A stretch of DNA of 64,000 bases from Rhodoligotrophos defluvii (GCF_005281615.1 NZ_SZZM01000002.1:248001-312000); one strand, 5' to 3'. Shown: positions 34,859-44,431, counted from the first letter of the stretch. Program-made: numbers and translations. Notes: generated from the sequence alone by a model not told the origin.

Positions 34859-35683
34859 TCAGCCTTTCAGAGCGCCAAGGCTGATACCTTCGATGAAGCG
34901 TCGTTGAGCAAGGAGGAATGCCGCCACGAGCGGCACAGTCACGACGACGGTTGCGGCCATCAACTCGCCATAGCGATCACCCGCTTCGGCCGACCGGAAA
35001 TAGATCAGCCCGAGCGGTGGCGTGTTGAGCTCCGGTGATTGAATGACGACCAGCGGCCAGAACAGATCATTCCAGTGTGAGACAACCGAAAAGATCCCGA
35101 ATGCGGTCGCCGCCGGCAGCGTCAGCGGCAGCAGGATCCGCAGCATGATGCTGAGTTCGCCGAGCCCATCGAGGCGGGCTGCGTCGAGAAGATCATCGGG
35201 CATGGTCCGGAAGAATTGACGAAATAGAAAGACGGCAAAGGCCGATGAGACAAAGGGCAGGACCAAGGCCGCATAGCTGTCGAGCAGCCGAAGCTGGGCG
35301 AAACCTGCATAGATCGGCAGAGCCGTGACCTGGATCGGAATAAGCAATCCGAGCAGGACGAGCCCCAGCACGAGCTCGCGACCGGCAAAGCGCAGCTTGG
35401 CGACCGCATAGGCGCAGGGCAACGCGAAGAGCAGCTGGAAAAACAGGATCGCCGCGCAGACGATGGCGCCGTTCATGAGATAGAGCAGCAAGGGCCGTTC
35501 GAAGAGAACGCTCGAATAGTTCACAAACCCATCGAGGCTGCTCGGCAGCAGAGAAAGGCTGCCGCTGAAGATCTCGCTCGCTGACTTGAGAGAAAAGGCG
35601 AGCATGTAGGCGAATGGTGCGAGAAACACGATCGCCAGAACACACAGCAATGCGAACCGGAGCGAGACGGTGAGAAGTTTCAT
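34859..35683 (-). CDS. ABC transporter permease (UgpE/MalG type)
   Basis: 274 aa from ATG 35683, which overlaps the upstream permease stop (ATGA). Six hydrophobic helices and the EAA motif DAARLDGLGELSIMLRILLPLTLPA place it with the MalG/UgpE family. It forms the channel with the second permease and the ATPase. The open frame continues to 35968 as a shadow of the other permease. Confidence 0.92.
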   Translation of the reverse strand: MKLLTVSLRFALLCVLAIVFLAPFAYMLAFSLKSASEIFSGSLSLLPSSLDGFVNYSSVLFERPLLLYLMNGAIVCAAILFFQLLFALPCAYAVAKLRFAGRELVLGLVLLGLLIPIQVTALPIYAGFAQLRLLDSYAALVLPFVSSAFAVFLFRQFFRTMPDDLLDAARLDGLGELSIMLRILLPLTLPAATAFGIFSVVSHWNDLFWPLVVIQSPELNTPPLGLIYFRSAEAGDRYGELMAATVVVTVPLVAAFLLAQRRFIEGISLGALKG

Positions 35684-36609
35684 GAATAGTGCACGCGCCG
35701 ATCGAGGAAGCGAAATTTGACAATGGTGAGCGTCAAAAGCAGTGCCGTGAACGCAACGGTCAGCGCGGAAGCATAGCCGACACGGAAATAGACGAACCCC
35801 TCCCGGTAGATGGTGAACAGCACCACCTCGGAGGCACGCTGCGGCCCGCCCTGCGTTATGGCGGCGACCGTTTCGAACACTCGGAATGAGCGCAGGAAGG
35901 AGATGATCACAACGAAGACCAGTGTCGGCCCGAGAAGCGGAAAGGTTACCGTCCAGAACCGCTCCCAAGGCCGATGCGCCCCGTCCACAGCGGCCGCGTC
36001 ATGGAGATCACGTGGGATCGCCTTCAGGCCGGCCATGAACAGGACCATGTTGTAGCCCGCATTCTCCCAAACCCCGATCATCGCCAAGGTCGGCAGCACC
36101 GTCGAGGCACTGCTGAGAAAGCTTTGGCGCGGCAGGCCGGCGGCAGAGAGCAAAGCATTGACCGGGCCGAGAGAGGGATGGAGCAGGAACTCCCAGACGA
36201 TTGCCATGGCGACGGTGGTCGAGACCACCGGGAGAAAGAAGGCCGAGCGGAAAAAGGCGCGGCCGATCGATGAGCTTTCGATGAGGAGCGCAAGCCACAA
36301 TCCCAGGATCACCGATGCCGGCGTTACGAGGGCGGCATAGAACACCGTATTGGCAGCCGATTGGCGAAAGATGTCATCGCGCCACAGCTCAATGAAGTTC
36401 TGCAGCCCAGCGAAGCGGATGTTCGAGTCACCGAGTTGCCAATCCGACAGCGCCATGGCGATGACGCCGATGCAGGGGAGAATGAGAAACACCACCGCGC
36501 CCGCCAGGAACGGCAAGACTAGGATCCAAGCGATCCTCGCCTCGGTCCGAGCAGCGGTTTGAGCGGATCCGAGTTGCCTCGAGGCTGTCGCTAAAGCAGA
36601 CCTCGTCAT
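35680..36609 (-). CDS. ABC transporter permease (UgpA/MalF type)
   Basis: 309 aa with six helices after a hydrophilic N-terminus. The EAA motif reads HDAAAVDGAHRPWERFWTVTFPLLGPT. It overlaps both neighbours by ATGA-type junctions: its start at 36609 with the ATPase stop at 36606, and its stop with the next permease. It is the partner of the UgpE-type permease. Confidence 0.92.
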   Translation of the reverse strand: MTRSALATASRQLGSAQTAARTEARIAWILVLPFLAGAVVFLILPCIGVIAMALSDWQLGDSNIRFAGLQNFIELWRDDIFRQSAANTVFYAALVTPASVILGLWLALLIESSSIGRAFFRSAFFLPVVSTTVAMAIVWEFLLHPSLGPVNALLSAAGLPRQSFLSSASTVLPTLAMIGVWENAGYNMVLFMAGLKAIPRDLHDAAAVDGAHRPWERFWTVTFPLLGPTLVFVVIISFLRSFRVFETVAAITQGGPQRASEVVLFTIYREGFVYFRVGYASALTVAFTALLLTLTIVKFRFLDRRVHYS

Positions 36610-37787
36610 GAGGCAGCGGCCTCGGCGAAACGCCGATGGAGCGGCGCAGGCGAGGCGATCGCAGGACTGCTCGGGATGCGCTTCCCGTCGGCATTGAAAA
36701 GGAGAATCCTGTCGCTCGCGAACTGGACGCCGACGACGGATCCCGGCGTCGGTGGTGGAAGCTCGGACTGGTGCCGCGCAATGAGCACGAGATCGCGTCC
36801 ACGTTCCAGTGCCACGTGGACCAGCTCTTCCGAGCCCAGGAATTCCTTCTGCGTGACGGTTCCCATGAGCATGCCCTCATCCCGTCCCGTCAGGTTGACG
36901 TGTTCGGCGCGGATACCGAGGCGGATCGTGCCACTTTCGACGCCCGGTACTCTGATTGGCAGCCGCGAGCCGGCCAGGACCGCAAAACCATCGATGATTT
37001 CACCCGCGAGGAGGTTGATCGGCGGCGTGCCGATGAAGCGCGCAACGCGAATATCAGCGGGCGCGTCATAGATCTCCTTGGGCGAACCGACCTGCAGGAC
37101 AGCGCCATCCATGAGCACGACGATCCGGTCGGCCATGGTCATGGCCTCGACCTGATCATGGGTCACATAAACGGTCGTGATCTGAAGGCGCTTCTGCAGT
37201 GCGACGATCTCCGTCCGCGTGGACGCGCGCAAGGCGGCATCGAGGTTGGAAAGTGGCTCGTCCAACAGAAAGAGCCTGGGCTTTCTAACGAGTGCGCGGG
37301 CAAGAGCGACGCGCTGTCGTTGGCCGCCCGAAAGCTCCTTTGGCTTCCGACCGAGATACCCGCGCAAAGCAACGTAATCTGCGGCTTCCTCGACTGCGGA
37401 GGTGATGGCAGCGCGTTTGCGAGCCACACCTGGCAGCAGATGGCGGGCGAGTGGGAGGCGCTCCACGCGGGTAAGGTCGCGCATGACGAGAGGCAACGCG
37501 ATATTCTGCGCGACCGTCATATGCGGATAGAGGGCGTAGGACTGAAACACCATGGCGATGTCGCGCTCTTTCGGCGGCGTACCATCGACCGGTATCCCGT
37601 CGATGTGGATTGTTCCCGCATCCTGGCAGTCGAGACCGGCAATTAGCCGCAACAATGTGGATTTTCCGCATCCGGACGGACCCACCACGGCAACGAATTC
37701 CCCATGGCCGATCGAAAGATCGATCCCACGCAGAACCGGGGCTGACCCGAATGTCTTCGCGATCCGTGAAAGTGCGAGCGTTGCCAT
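36606..37787 (-). CDS. ABC transporter ATP-binding protein (UgpC/MalK type)
   Basis: 393 aa. Walker A is GPSGCGKST, the signature is LSGGQRQRVALARAL, and Walker B is LFLLDEPLSNLDA. The C-terminal 150 residues carry the regulatory TOBE domain of MalK/UgpC proteins (GIRAEHVNL). It energises the importer. It lies 65 bp after the binding-protein gene. Confidence 0.93.
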   Translation of the reverse strand: MATLALSRIAKTFGSAPVLRGIDLSIGHGEFVAVVGPSGCGKSTLLRLIAGLDCQDAGTIHIDGIPVDGTPPKERDIAMVFQSYALYPHMTVAQNIALPLVMRDLTRVERLPLARHLLPGVARKRAAITSAVEEAADYVALRGYLGRKPKELSGGQRQRVALARALVRKPRLFLLDEPLSNLDAALRASTRTEIVALQKRLQITTVYVTHDQVEAMTMADRIVVLMDGAVLQVGSPKEIYDAPADIRVARFIGTPPINLLAGEIIDGFAVLAGSRLPIRVPGVESGTIRLGIRAEHVNLTGRDEGMLMGTVTQKEFLGSEELVHVALERGRDLVLIARHQSELPPPTPGSVVGVQFASDRILLFNADGKRIPSSPAIASPAPLHRRFAEAAAS

Positions 37788-37852
37788 CTGGCCTCACTGC
37801 GGAAGCTCGGGCGCGCCGTTCTCCAGCGCGCCCCGGTCAGCATTGTGCGCGA

Positions 37853-39148
37853 TCAGCGCGGCAGCAGTTCGTTGACCTGCTTCGTGAGAGAAACGAGAGC
37901 CTGCTCGGGCGTCTCGGTCTTGTCGACGACAGCCTCCAGATGCTGTCCGATCACGTCGTCGATCTTGATCGTGTTCGGACCAGGAAAGCTGTACCACTCT
38001 CGCACGAGCGGGATCTGATCGACCGCAGTCCTGTGGAGCGGCTTGTCATCGAAATACCCCTTCAGCAGCGCCGGATCCTCCAAGGCAAGCACATTGACAG
38101 GCGTGTATCCGACGAGCCTGATGACCGCATTGGTCCCCTGCGGGCCGGTGGAATATTTCAGCCACTTCCAAGCAGCTGCGAGAATCGCCGGGTCCTTCTC
38201 CGCCTCTTTGGTGATGATCGCCACATTGCCACCGGTTGGCAGGCGGCCGTTCTCGGCGCCCAGCGGATGGGGGCTGGTGCCGAGCGTGAACCGATCGCCG
38301 ATCGAGGTCGTGAAATTGTTGAGACGCGAGATCGAGTCGATGAACAGCCCCATGCGACCGGCGATGAATTGTTGACGGGCGGCCTGGTCGGACATTGGCA
38401 CGAGGCCGCCTTCGTCGACCATCCGGCGATAGAGGTCGAAGGCCTTCTGGAAGTACGGATCCTTATCGAAAGCAACAGTCTTGGCATTGGGCGTCATCAT
38501 CTCGCCGCCGAGCCCGAACAGGACACCTTGGAAATACCACGCCCCGTACCAGGTGCTCGCGTAAGGGATATACATGCCGGCCATATCTGGCCCGAGGGCC
38601 TTGATCTTGCCCGCAATGCCCAGCAACCCATCCCAATCCCGGGGCATGTTGTCAGGATCGGCACCCACCTTCCGCACGAGATCGGCGTTGTAATAGACGA
38701 GCGACATGGAGACGGCGAAGGGCAGGCCGATCTGCTTGCCGTCTGCCTGGCCGATCGACTGCATGGAAGCCGTCCAGCCTTCCTTTTCAAAGCTCGAGCC
38801 ATCGGCCTTCATCAACGGCGTGAGATCAACGGCGATGTCGCGCTCGCCGACGATCGGAACAAAGGACAAGCCGACGTAATCAACATCGGGCATGCCGCCG
38901 ACCGTCGCCTGGCGCAGCAAGGCCTGCACGCCGGCGGAGTAATCAGTGTGAGGTCCGCGAAACTTGATTTTGATATCCGGGTGTTGCGCTTCGAAATCGG
39001 CCTTGAGCTTCTCGAAGACCTTGTCGAAGATCTGCGGCTGGGTGTACTGGACGGTGAGCTCGACAGGTTCGGCTGATGCGGACGGCACCAAGCCACCAAT
39101 TCCAGCAAAGACCGACGCCAGGGCCAGACCATTCAATAACCATCTCAT
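37853..39148 (-). CDS. ABC transporter substrate-binding protein (UgpB-like, family 1)
   Basis: 431 aa from ATG 39148, with a signal peptide ending about PSASA. The mature protein starts EPVELTVQYTQPQIFDKVFEKLKADFEAQHPDIKIKF and fits the extracellular solute-binding family 1. By context with a GpdQ-like enzyme and UgpA/E/C-type parts it probably binds a glycerophosphodiester or glycerol phosphate, though many homologues bind sugars. It is the first gene of the operon; a CTAGATATCTAG palindrome lies about 112-123 bp upstream of its start. Confidence 0.9.
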   Translation of the reverse strand: MRWLLNGLALASVFAGIGGLVPSASAEPVELTVQYTQPQIFDKVFEKLKADFEAQHPDIKIKFRGPHTDYSAGVQALLRQATVGGMPDVDYVGLSFVPIVGERDIAVDLTPLMKADGSSFEKEGWTASMQSIGQADGKQIGLPFAVSMSLVYYNADLVRKVGADPDNMPRDWDGLLGIAGKIKALGPDMAGMYIPYASTWYGAWYFQGVLFGLGGEMMTPNAKTVAFDKDPYFQKAFDLYRRMVDEGGLVPMSDQAARQQFIAGRMGLFIDSISRLNNFTTSIGDRFTLGTSPHPLGAENGRLPTGGNVAIITKEAEKDPAILAAAWKWLKYSTGPQGTNAVIRLVGYTPVNVLALEDPALLKGYFDDKPLHRTAVDQIPLVREWYSFPGPNTIKIDDVIGQHLEAVVDKTETPEQALVSLTKQVNELLPR

Positions 39149-39259
39149 AGCGGCATCCCCCAACCTGCGAGCCTGACCGTCCGAAGCGGCTTGCTTGGTG
39201 CAGCCCGTCGTCGGTCTGTCGCGCAGGGATAGATGGTCTATGTGACGTGCGGATTACAT

Positions 39260-39271
39260 CTAGATATCTAG
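39260..39271. promoter_or_regulatory. candidate GntR operator upstream of the importer operon
   Basis: CTAGATATCTAG is a perfect 12-bp palindrome in the gap between the GntR stop and the binding-protein gene. Its left part, CATCTAGATA, nearly matches CATCTAGACA in front of the GntR gene itself (minus strand, about 40048-40057). TCTAGA cores are known from HutC-subfamily sites such as those of DasR/NagR. Confidence 0.5.
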
Positions 39272-39275
39272 GCTG

Positions 39276-39998
39276 TTACGCCGGGGAACCCTCGAGCACG
39301 ATCTCCCATAGCCCGCCTGTCGACCGTGAATTGCCGAACTCGATCGGCCTGCCTTGTCGGTCGATATTGATGGACTCGACCACGAGAACTGGCGCATCCG
39401 GCTCATGTTTGAGGAGCGCAGCCTCTTCCGGCGTGCTTCGGCGGGCATGAACCCGCGTCAGCCGCCGGGTGTAGTCGTCAACACCCAAAAGCAGCAACGA
39501 CTCGGTTATCGAGCCCGTATCCGCGAAGATGGTTGGCAACTCATGGAAGCGGTCGGCTGGGAAGTGATGAGTCGTCAAGCTGACAGGCTCCCCATCGATG
39601 ACGCGCAGATCATCGAAGGCAATGACTGTCGCGCCAACTTGGATATCCAGATCGCGAGCCAGCTTTTCGGTCGCAGGCATTTGCCAGCTTTGCAACATCC
39701 GCCCGCGCGCCTTCTTGGCGATGTGCGAGACATTTTCACTGAAGCGCGTTCGGTTGCTGACGGGATAGCTGAAGCGCGGGGACTTCACGAACATGCCCCG
39801 CCCGCGCTCGACCGAGATGGTGCCGCGGCTTTGCAGCTCCGCCAGGGCACGCCGGACAGTGTGGCGATTGACCCCGAACCGGGCTGCAAGCTCTGCCTCG
39901 GCGGGGAGCCTGGAGCCCGCCGGATACCGCCCTTCCGCGATCTCGCTGCTCAAAGCCGTATCAATCTCCCGCCATAGGATGGTACCCGCTCGACGCAT
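39276..39998 (-). CDS. GntR-family transcriptional regulator, HutC subfamily
   Basis: 240 aa. The N-terminal winged helix reads RYPAGSRLPAEAELAARFGVNRHTVRRALAELQSRGTISVERGRG, followed by the UTRA effector domain (SYPVSNRTRFSENV, TTHHFPADRFHELP, ESINIDRQGRPIEFGNSR). The HutC subfamily includes PhnF, the phosphonate regulator, which fits control of a phosphodiester importer. It is transcribed just ahead of the importer operon, 277 bp upstream of the binding-protein stop-to-start span, on the same strand. Confidence 0.92.
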   Translation of the reverse strand: MRRAGTILWREIDTALSSEIAEGRYPAGSRLPAEAELAARFGVNRHTVRRALAELQSRGTISVERGRGMFVKSPRFSYPVSNRTRFSENVSHIAKKARGRMLQSWQMPATEKLARDLDIQVGATVIAFDDLRVIDGEPVSLTTHHFPADRFHELPTIFADTGSITESLLLLGVDDYTRRLTRVHARRSTPEEAALLKHEPDAPVLVVESINIDRQGRPIEFGNSRSTGGLWEIVLEGSPA

Positions 39999-40043
39999 GA
40001 ATCATCTCCTGACATGTCTGCGCATTCATTCGCACGCATGTCG

Positions 40044-40063
40044 GAAATTGTCTAGATGACTGA
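40044..40063. promoter_or_regulatory. candidate autoregulatory GntR site
   Basis: The minus strand shows CATCTAGACA about 50 bp upstream of the GntR start, nearly matching the left part of the palindrome at 39260-39271. It is imperfect, so binding is a guess. Confidence 0.35.
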
Positions 40064-40261
40064 CGCGATCCGCCGAATGCATTCCCGCCGGACTTCCCGC
40101 CAGCAGGCGGAGCAGCAGTACGCCACGAAGCAACTGCACCGGTGGTGAGGTGTCGTTACGGCTATACGTTCGGCGTAGGTGGTCTATTGCTCGGTATCAG
40201 AAAGCCCAGGGCAATGGGGACCACGCGCTGCGAGAGTAGCTCTGTCGTTGGTCGCCTTGGG

Positions 40262-40278
40262 TCTAGACTAATTCTAAA
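40262..40278. promoter_or_regulatory. ICE-like (Irr) iron control element
   Basis: TCTAGACTAATTCTAAA agrees with the rhizobial iron control element, TTTAGAA-N3-TTCTAAA, at 12 of 14 fixed positions, with the right half perfect. It lies 35 bp upstream of the first possible start of the iron sigma factor gene, in an AT-rich gap of about 310 bp that otherwise holds no gene. It would let Irr repress or activate the iron operon. Confidence 0.6.
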
Positions 40279-40312
40279 TCATTGCAATTGCTTTTAAATT
40301 TGAAATTCACTA

Positions 40313-40858
40313 GTGCATGGAACGTGTGCTGGTGGGAATAGGATCGTGAAAGGGCCGGTTGATATACAGGATATGTATAGGGCTTACAGGCCTGCCTTGA
40401 TCGCGTTCGCAACCCCGATCTTGGGCTCGCGCGAGGCCGCGGAGGATGTGGTCCAGGAGGCCTTCCTCAGATTTTCTCCGACACTCTCTAGGACCGGCTA
40501 TCCCGCGCAGCCTCTGGGCTATCTCTACAGGATCGTTCGCAATCTGGCCCTCGACGTCTTGAAGCGCCGGAAAATCGAAGCGCGAGAGGCCGAGCATGAG
40601 ATGCCGTTCTGGACGCGCCCGCGGAGCGAGGCAACTCCGGAACAATCGGCCCTGTTCTGCGCCCAGGTGAAGATCGTATCCCGCGTCATGGAGCAACTTC
40701 CAGAGAAAGCCCGTCAAGCGGTCGAGCTGCACCGCTTCGGCGGCCATACCTTGGAGGAGGTCGCAGACGAGCTCGGCATCTCCGTAGCCACGGCTCATCG
40801 CTATGTCCGCTCCGCCCTCATCGAGATTGCCGAAGCGCTCGCCGCAGAAAGAAACTGA
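40313..40858 (+). CDS. FecI-like ECF sigma factor
   Basis: 181 aa from GTG 40313; a second GTG at 40346 (VKGPVDIQDMYRAY) is equally likely. Region 2 reads YRAYRPALIAFATPILGSREAAEDVVQEAFLRF and LGYLYRIVRNLALDVLKRR; region 4 reads MEQLPEKARQAVELHRFGGHTLEEVADELGISVATAHRYVRSAL. It directs RNA polymerase to the promoter of the iron receptor operon after a signal passed by FecR. The ICE-like site precedes it. Confidence 0.9.
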   Translation: MHGTCAGGNRIVKGPVDIQDMYRAYRPALIAFATPILGSREAAEDVVQEAFLRFSPTLSRTGYPAQPLGYLYRIVRNLALDVLKRRKIEAREAEHEMPFWTRPRSEATPEQSALFCAQVKIVSRVMEQLPEKARQAVELHRFGGHTLEEVADELGISVATAHRYVRSALIEIAEALAAERN

Positions 40859-40952
40859 AGCGCGAGAAAACGTCCTGGGTTAATCGTCTAGGCATCAAGC
40901 AGCGACGAGTCGTCGCTTTCGCCATTCTCGGAAGATTGCAGCAGGCCTGGAC

Positions 40953-41924
40953 TTGAACGACCGCCACGAAAGAACGGGATCGGCCCTTGAAGAGGCGACC
41001 GACTGGCTGCTTCGTCTCAAAGACGTCCCTGACGATCCTGCTCTGTCCAGGGACTTTGCCTCCTGGCTCAACCAGTCTTCCGAGCACCGGGCGGCTTGGC
41101 AGCGTGCGAATCAGGCGTGGCAACTGCTGGGCGAAATCCCCGCCTCCCCCCACCCCGCTGATAGCAGGCGGAAGGCGGACGCCACTCCCGCCTCCCGCGC
41201 GCCGCTACTGGCATCCTTCATCTCGGTGGCAGCGATCGCGCTCCTGCTCGCCCTGGCCTATCCAGTCCTGACGCGCCACTGGCATGCCGATTACGTAACG
41301 CCGACCGGTGAAAGCCGCAGAGTAGCTCTCGCTGACGGATCGGTGATCGAGCTTGGGGCTGATAGCGCCATCGATGTCGATCTTGCGACCGCGCAGCGTC
41401 GCGCGACGCTGCTCTCCGGTGAGGCGTTCTTTGAGATCGCCAAGGACCCCGCACGCCCCTTCCAGGTGCTGGCATCCGGGGTCGAGGTCTCCGTCACCGG
41501 CACGGCCTTCAATGTACGACTTTCATCCTCGACGGCAGAAGTCGAGGTCTCCGAGGGATCGGTTGCGGTATCGACAAGCCTCCACGATCGAATGGAGACT
41601 GTTCGGGTTGCGCCCAATGAGATGGTCGCCGTGGATCTGGCAACCCGCACGATGACGAAGGCCGAGATCGAGGCCGATGACATCGCCGCCTGGCGGGCCG
41701 GACGCCTATTCGTGCGCGACGCCAGCATCGGTTCGGTGATCGAGCAGATCCGCCGCTACCATTCGGCTTGGATCGCCATCCCCGATTCCAGGCTCGCCGA
41801 CAAGAAGGTAACAGGCCTCTACGATCTCCACGATCCGGACCGAGCCCTGCGAGCCCTGGTTCGGCCCTATGGCGGCAAGGTGAGAGAGATCTCGCCCTAT
41901 TTGCGGATCGTTTCAGGACCCTGA
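40953..41924 (+). CDS. fecR: FecR-like anti-sigma/signal transducer
   Basis: 323 aa from a TTG at 40953; no ATG is placed better. The cytoplasmic N-terminal part has the DUF4880 motif (ATDWLLRLKDVPDDPALSRDFASWLNQSSEHRAAW). One membrane helix lies at about residues 88-107. The periplasmic FecR domain follows (GESRRVALADGSVIELGADSAI, GEAFFEIAKDPARPFQV, SVTGTAFNVR). It receives the signal from the TonB-dependent transducer and frees the ECF sigma factor upstream. Confidence 0.9.
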   Translation: MNDRHERTGSALEEATDWLLRLKDVPDDPALSRDFASWLNQSSEHRAAWQRANQAWQLLGEIPASPHPADSRRKADATPASRAPLLASFISVAAIALLLALAYPVLTRHWHADYVTPTGESRRVALADGSVIELGADSAIDVDLATAQRRATLLSGEAFFEIAKDPARPFQVLASGVEVSVTGTAFNVRLSSSTAEVEVSEGSVAVSTSLHDRMETVRVAPNEMVAVDLATRTMTKAEIEADDIAAWRAGRLFVRDASIGSVIEQIRRYHSAWIAIPDSRLADKKVTGLYDLHDPDRALRALVRPYGGKVREISPYLRIVSGP

Positions 41925-42055
41925 CGTGGCCCCTGCCATCTGAGAAAAAACTCCGATCGAGGTGAAAAAACCGGCGGCGCAGATCGTCTCTGATCTGGCA
42001 GCGCGTGGGGCCCTCAGGACCCCATGCCTGACCGGAGATCGGAGAAGCCGGGATT

Positions 42056-44431
42056 ATGATGTCGATGAGTTTCCGCCTGCCTTGCGCGGGAGACAGGCGC
42101 CTCGCGGGAAGGGTGATGCTGCGCTTGCTCGCCACCACCGCCCTGTTCAGCTTTGCTGACAGCGTAGAGACCTATGCTCAAACAGCGGATGTTTCCGTGC
42201 TTTCGCCTTCGGCAGCCGTCAATGAAGCGCCGATGGCATTCAATATCCCCGCTCAGCCGCTCGCCAGCGCATTGTCGGCTTTTGGCCGCCAATCCGGTCT
42301 CCAGGTGACCCTCGCAGCCGCCACGACCCGGGGCATCACGTCGCGCGCGGTCGTCGGCACGATGACGCCACGGCAGGCCCTCGCACGCCTCCTGCAAGGC
42401 ACCGGCATCTCATATTCGATCACCAGCGAGCGCACCGCCGTCATCGGCCAGGCGGCAGCCAGGAATGATGATGACGACGATCTGCCGCCGATAGAACCCG
42501 GGACGGTCGATGCAGATGGCTCGACAATGCTGGACGTGATCGACGTGACCGGCCACGCTATCGGCGAAGGTGGCGTGGCCGAGATCGTCATCACGCCCCA
42601 GGATCTGCAGCGCAATAACCCCTATGATTTGAGCGGCGTCTTTCGCGACGAGCCGGGGATCAAGGTCGGGTCATCGATCCCCATGTCGCAGAAGGTCTAT
42701 GTCCACGGCATCGAGGAGACCAACCTGAACGTAACGATCGACGGCAGTCGGCAGAACAACAAGATTTTCCATCACAACGCCACGACACTGATCGATCCGC
42801 AATTGCTGAAGGCCGTAACGGTCGATGCGGGCGTCGCGCCAGCCGATGCAGGACCCGGCGCTCTCGCCGGTACCATCGCCTACGAGACGAAGGACGCACG
42901 CGATTTCCTCACCGAAGACGGCGTCGGCGCCTTCGCCAAATATTCCTTCAACTTCAATGGCAACACCTCGATTGGCAATCTCACGACCTTTGGCATGCAT
43001 GAGGGCTGGGACATCCTCGCCTATTTCAACATGGGCGGTGGCGACGAGTTCAGGGCCGGCAATGGCGAGAAGGTGGGTGGCACGGCGACCGACGTGATCA
43101 ACGGCATCGGCAAGCTCGCCTACACGACTGTTTCCGGCAACCGCTTCGCCTTCAGCTACGAGCAGATCAATGACGATGCCCCACGGCCATTCCGCGCCAA
43201 TATCGGCTTCATCGATGGTCGGCCGCCTTGGGAACCGCGGATCCGCGACTATGAGCTCGACCGGAAGAATGCAGTCTTCACCTATACGGACGTCACCCCA
43301 ACCGCCTTCTGGGATCCGAAAGTCGTCCTGGCCTATAGCGGAACCGACGTGCATGTGCCGGTCTTCCTCCGTCCCGTGCCGCCGGCCACCGAACCCTCAA
43401 GCTATGATGTCAGCGGCACGACCGAAAGCCTGAACGGCAAGGCTGAGAACAAGTGGACGGTGCCGCTCGGCACCGTCGTGACCGGCATCGACTTCTATGA
43501 CGACAAGGCGAAATTGAACGATAAGTTTGGGCCTGCGACCGAATACGCCACCAATGTCGGCGGCTATGCCCAGGCCCGCCTCGATGCCTGGGATCGCGCC
43601 CGTCTCTCCTTCGGTGGGCGGGTCGACCAACAGTGGTTCACCGGCACAGACGGATCGGACTGGAGCAATGCCGGCTTCAGCGGCAACATCTCCGGCGAAT
43701 ATGAATTGGTGAAGGACTACCTGACGGCGAAGGCCGGCTATTCGCATGTCTGGGCTGGAATACCGCTGGCCGAGAACTTCATCATGAACCCCAATTGGGA
43801 CTACCACACGGGTCCCGAAACGGTGACGGCGGACAACTACACGATCGGGCTCCTGGCCCGGTACAACGGCTTCACCCTGGAGGGGAATGTCTTCCGCACG
43901 GACATTTACAATGCCCGGGTCGCAAAATATGCAATAGGTGGACCCGGCGCTTTCGGCGCGATCATTGCGCGCGATGTGGAATCCGAGGGGTTCGAGATTG
44001 GCGCCGGCTATAATTGGGGACCGGGCTTTGTTCGCGTGAAATATGCCGACATCGACGTGACCATCGACGGCAAGCCAGCGGACTCAGACGTCGGAATATA
44101 TCTGGCGACCCCCGTTGGCCAGGTCGTGACCCTCACAGCCGCGCACCATTTCGTGGATTGGGGCGTGACGATTGGCGGCGATGCGGAATTCGTCTTCGAC
44201 TATGACGACGTGGCACCCGGCAACAGGCCTTACAAGGGCTACGAGGTCTTCAGCCTGTTTGCGGAATACCGCCCCACCGCATACTCAAATCTCAGCTTCC
44301 GCATCGATGCCCGCAATCTCTTGGACGAGACCTATTCGGACCGCGCCACCTACGGCCAGGAATTTGGAACGGTTACGCCCCTCTATGAGCCCGGCCGGTC
44401 GATCATCCTGAGCGCAACGGCGCGCTTCTGA
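42056..44431 (+). CDS. TonB-dependent outer-membrane receptor/transducer with STN domain
   Basis: 791 aa. After a signal peptide (ends about TYAQ) comes the STN signalling domain (FNIPAQPLASALSAFGRQSGLQVTLAAA), marking it as a FecA-type transducer. The plug follows (VVITPQDL-like AEIVITPQDLQRNNPYDL, KVYVHGIEETNLNVTIDGSRQ, NKIFHHNATTLIDPQLLKAV), then the beta barrel ending in phenylalanine as required for assembly. It imports a ferric siderophore or heme and signals to FecR. The ligand is uncertain: NNKIFHHN recalls heme-type receptors, but the operon encodes a siderophore-interacting reductase. Confidence 0.92.
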   Translation: MMSMSFRLPCAGDRRLAGRVMLRLLATTALFSFADSVETYAQTADVSVLSPSAAVNEAPMAFNIPAQPLASALSAFGRQSGLQVTLAAATTRGITSRAVVGTMTPRQALARLLQGTGISYSITSERTAVIGQAAARNDDDDDLPPIEPGTVDADGSTMLDVIDVTGHAIGEGGVAEIVITPQDLQRNNPYDLSGVFRDEPGIKVGSSIPMSQKVYVHGIEETNLNVTIDGSRQNNKIFHHNATTLIDPQLLKAVTVDAGVAPADAGPGALAGTIAYETKDARDFLTEDGVGAFAKYSFNFNGNTSIGNLTTFGMHEGWDILAYFNMGGGDEFRAGNGEKVGGTATDVINGIGKLAYTTVSGNRFAFSYEQINDDAPRPFRANIGFIDGRPPWEPRIRDYELDRKNAVFTYTDVTPTAFWDPKVVLAYSGTDVHVPVFLRPVPPATEPSSYDVSGTTESLNGKAENKWTVPLGTVVTGIDFYDDKAKLNDKFGPATEYATNVGGYAQARLDAWDRARLSFGGRVDQQWFTGTDGSDWSNAGFSGNISGEYELVKDYLTAKAGYSHVWAGIPLAENFIMNPNWDYHTGPETVTADNYTIGLLARYNGFTLEGNVFRTDIYNARVAKYAIGGPGAFGAIIARDVESEGFEIGAGYNWGPGFVRVKYADIDVTIDGKPADSDVGIYLATPVGQVVTLTAAHHFVDWGVTIGGDAEFVFDYDDVAPGNRPYKGYEVFSLFAEYRPTAYSNLSFRIDARNLLDETYSDRATYGQEFGTVTPLYEPGRSIILSATARF

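Noticed and set aside
40262-40269. TCTAGAC as a further GntR site
   Set aside because: It is explained better as the left half of the ICE-like element, with the perfect TTCTAAA half at the right spacing and an iron sigma factor downstream.
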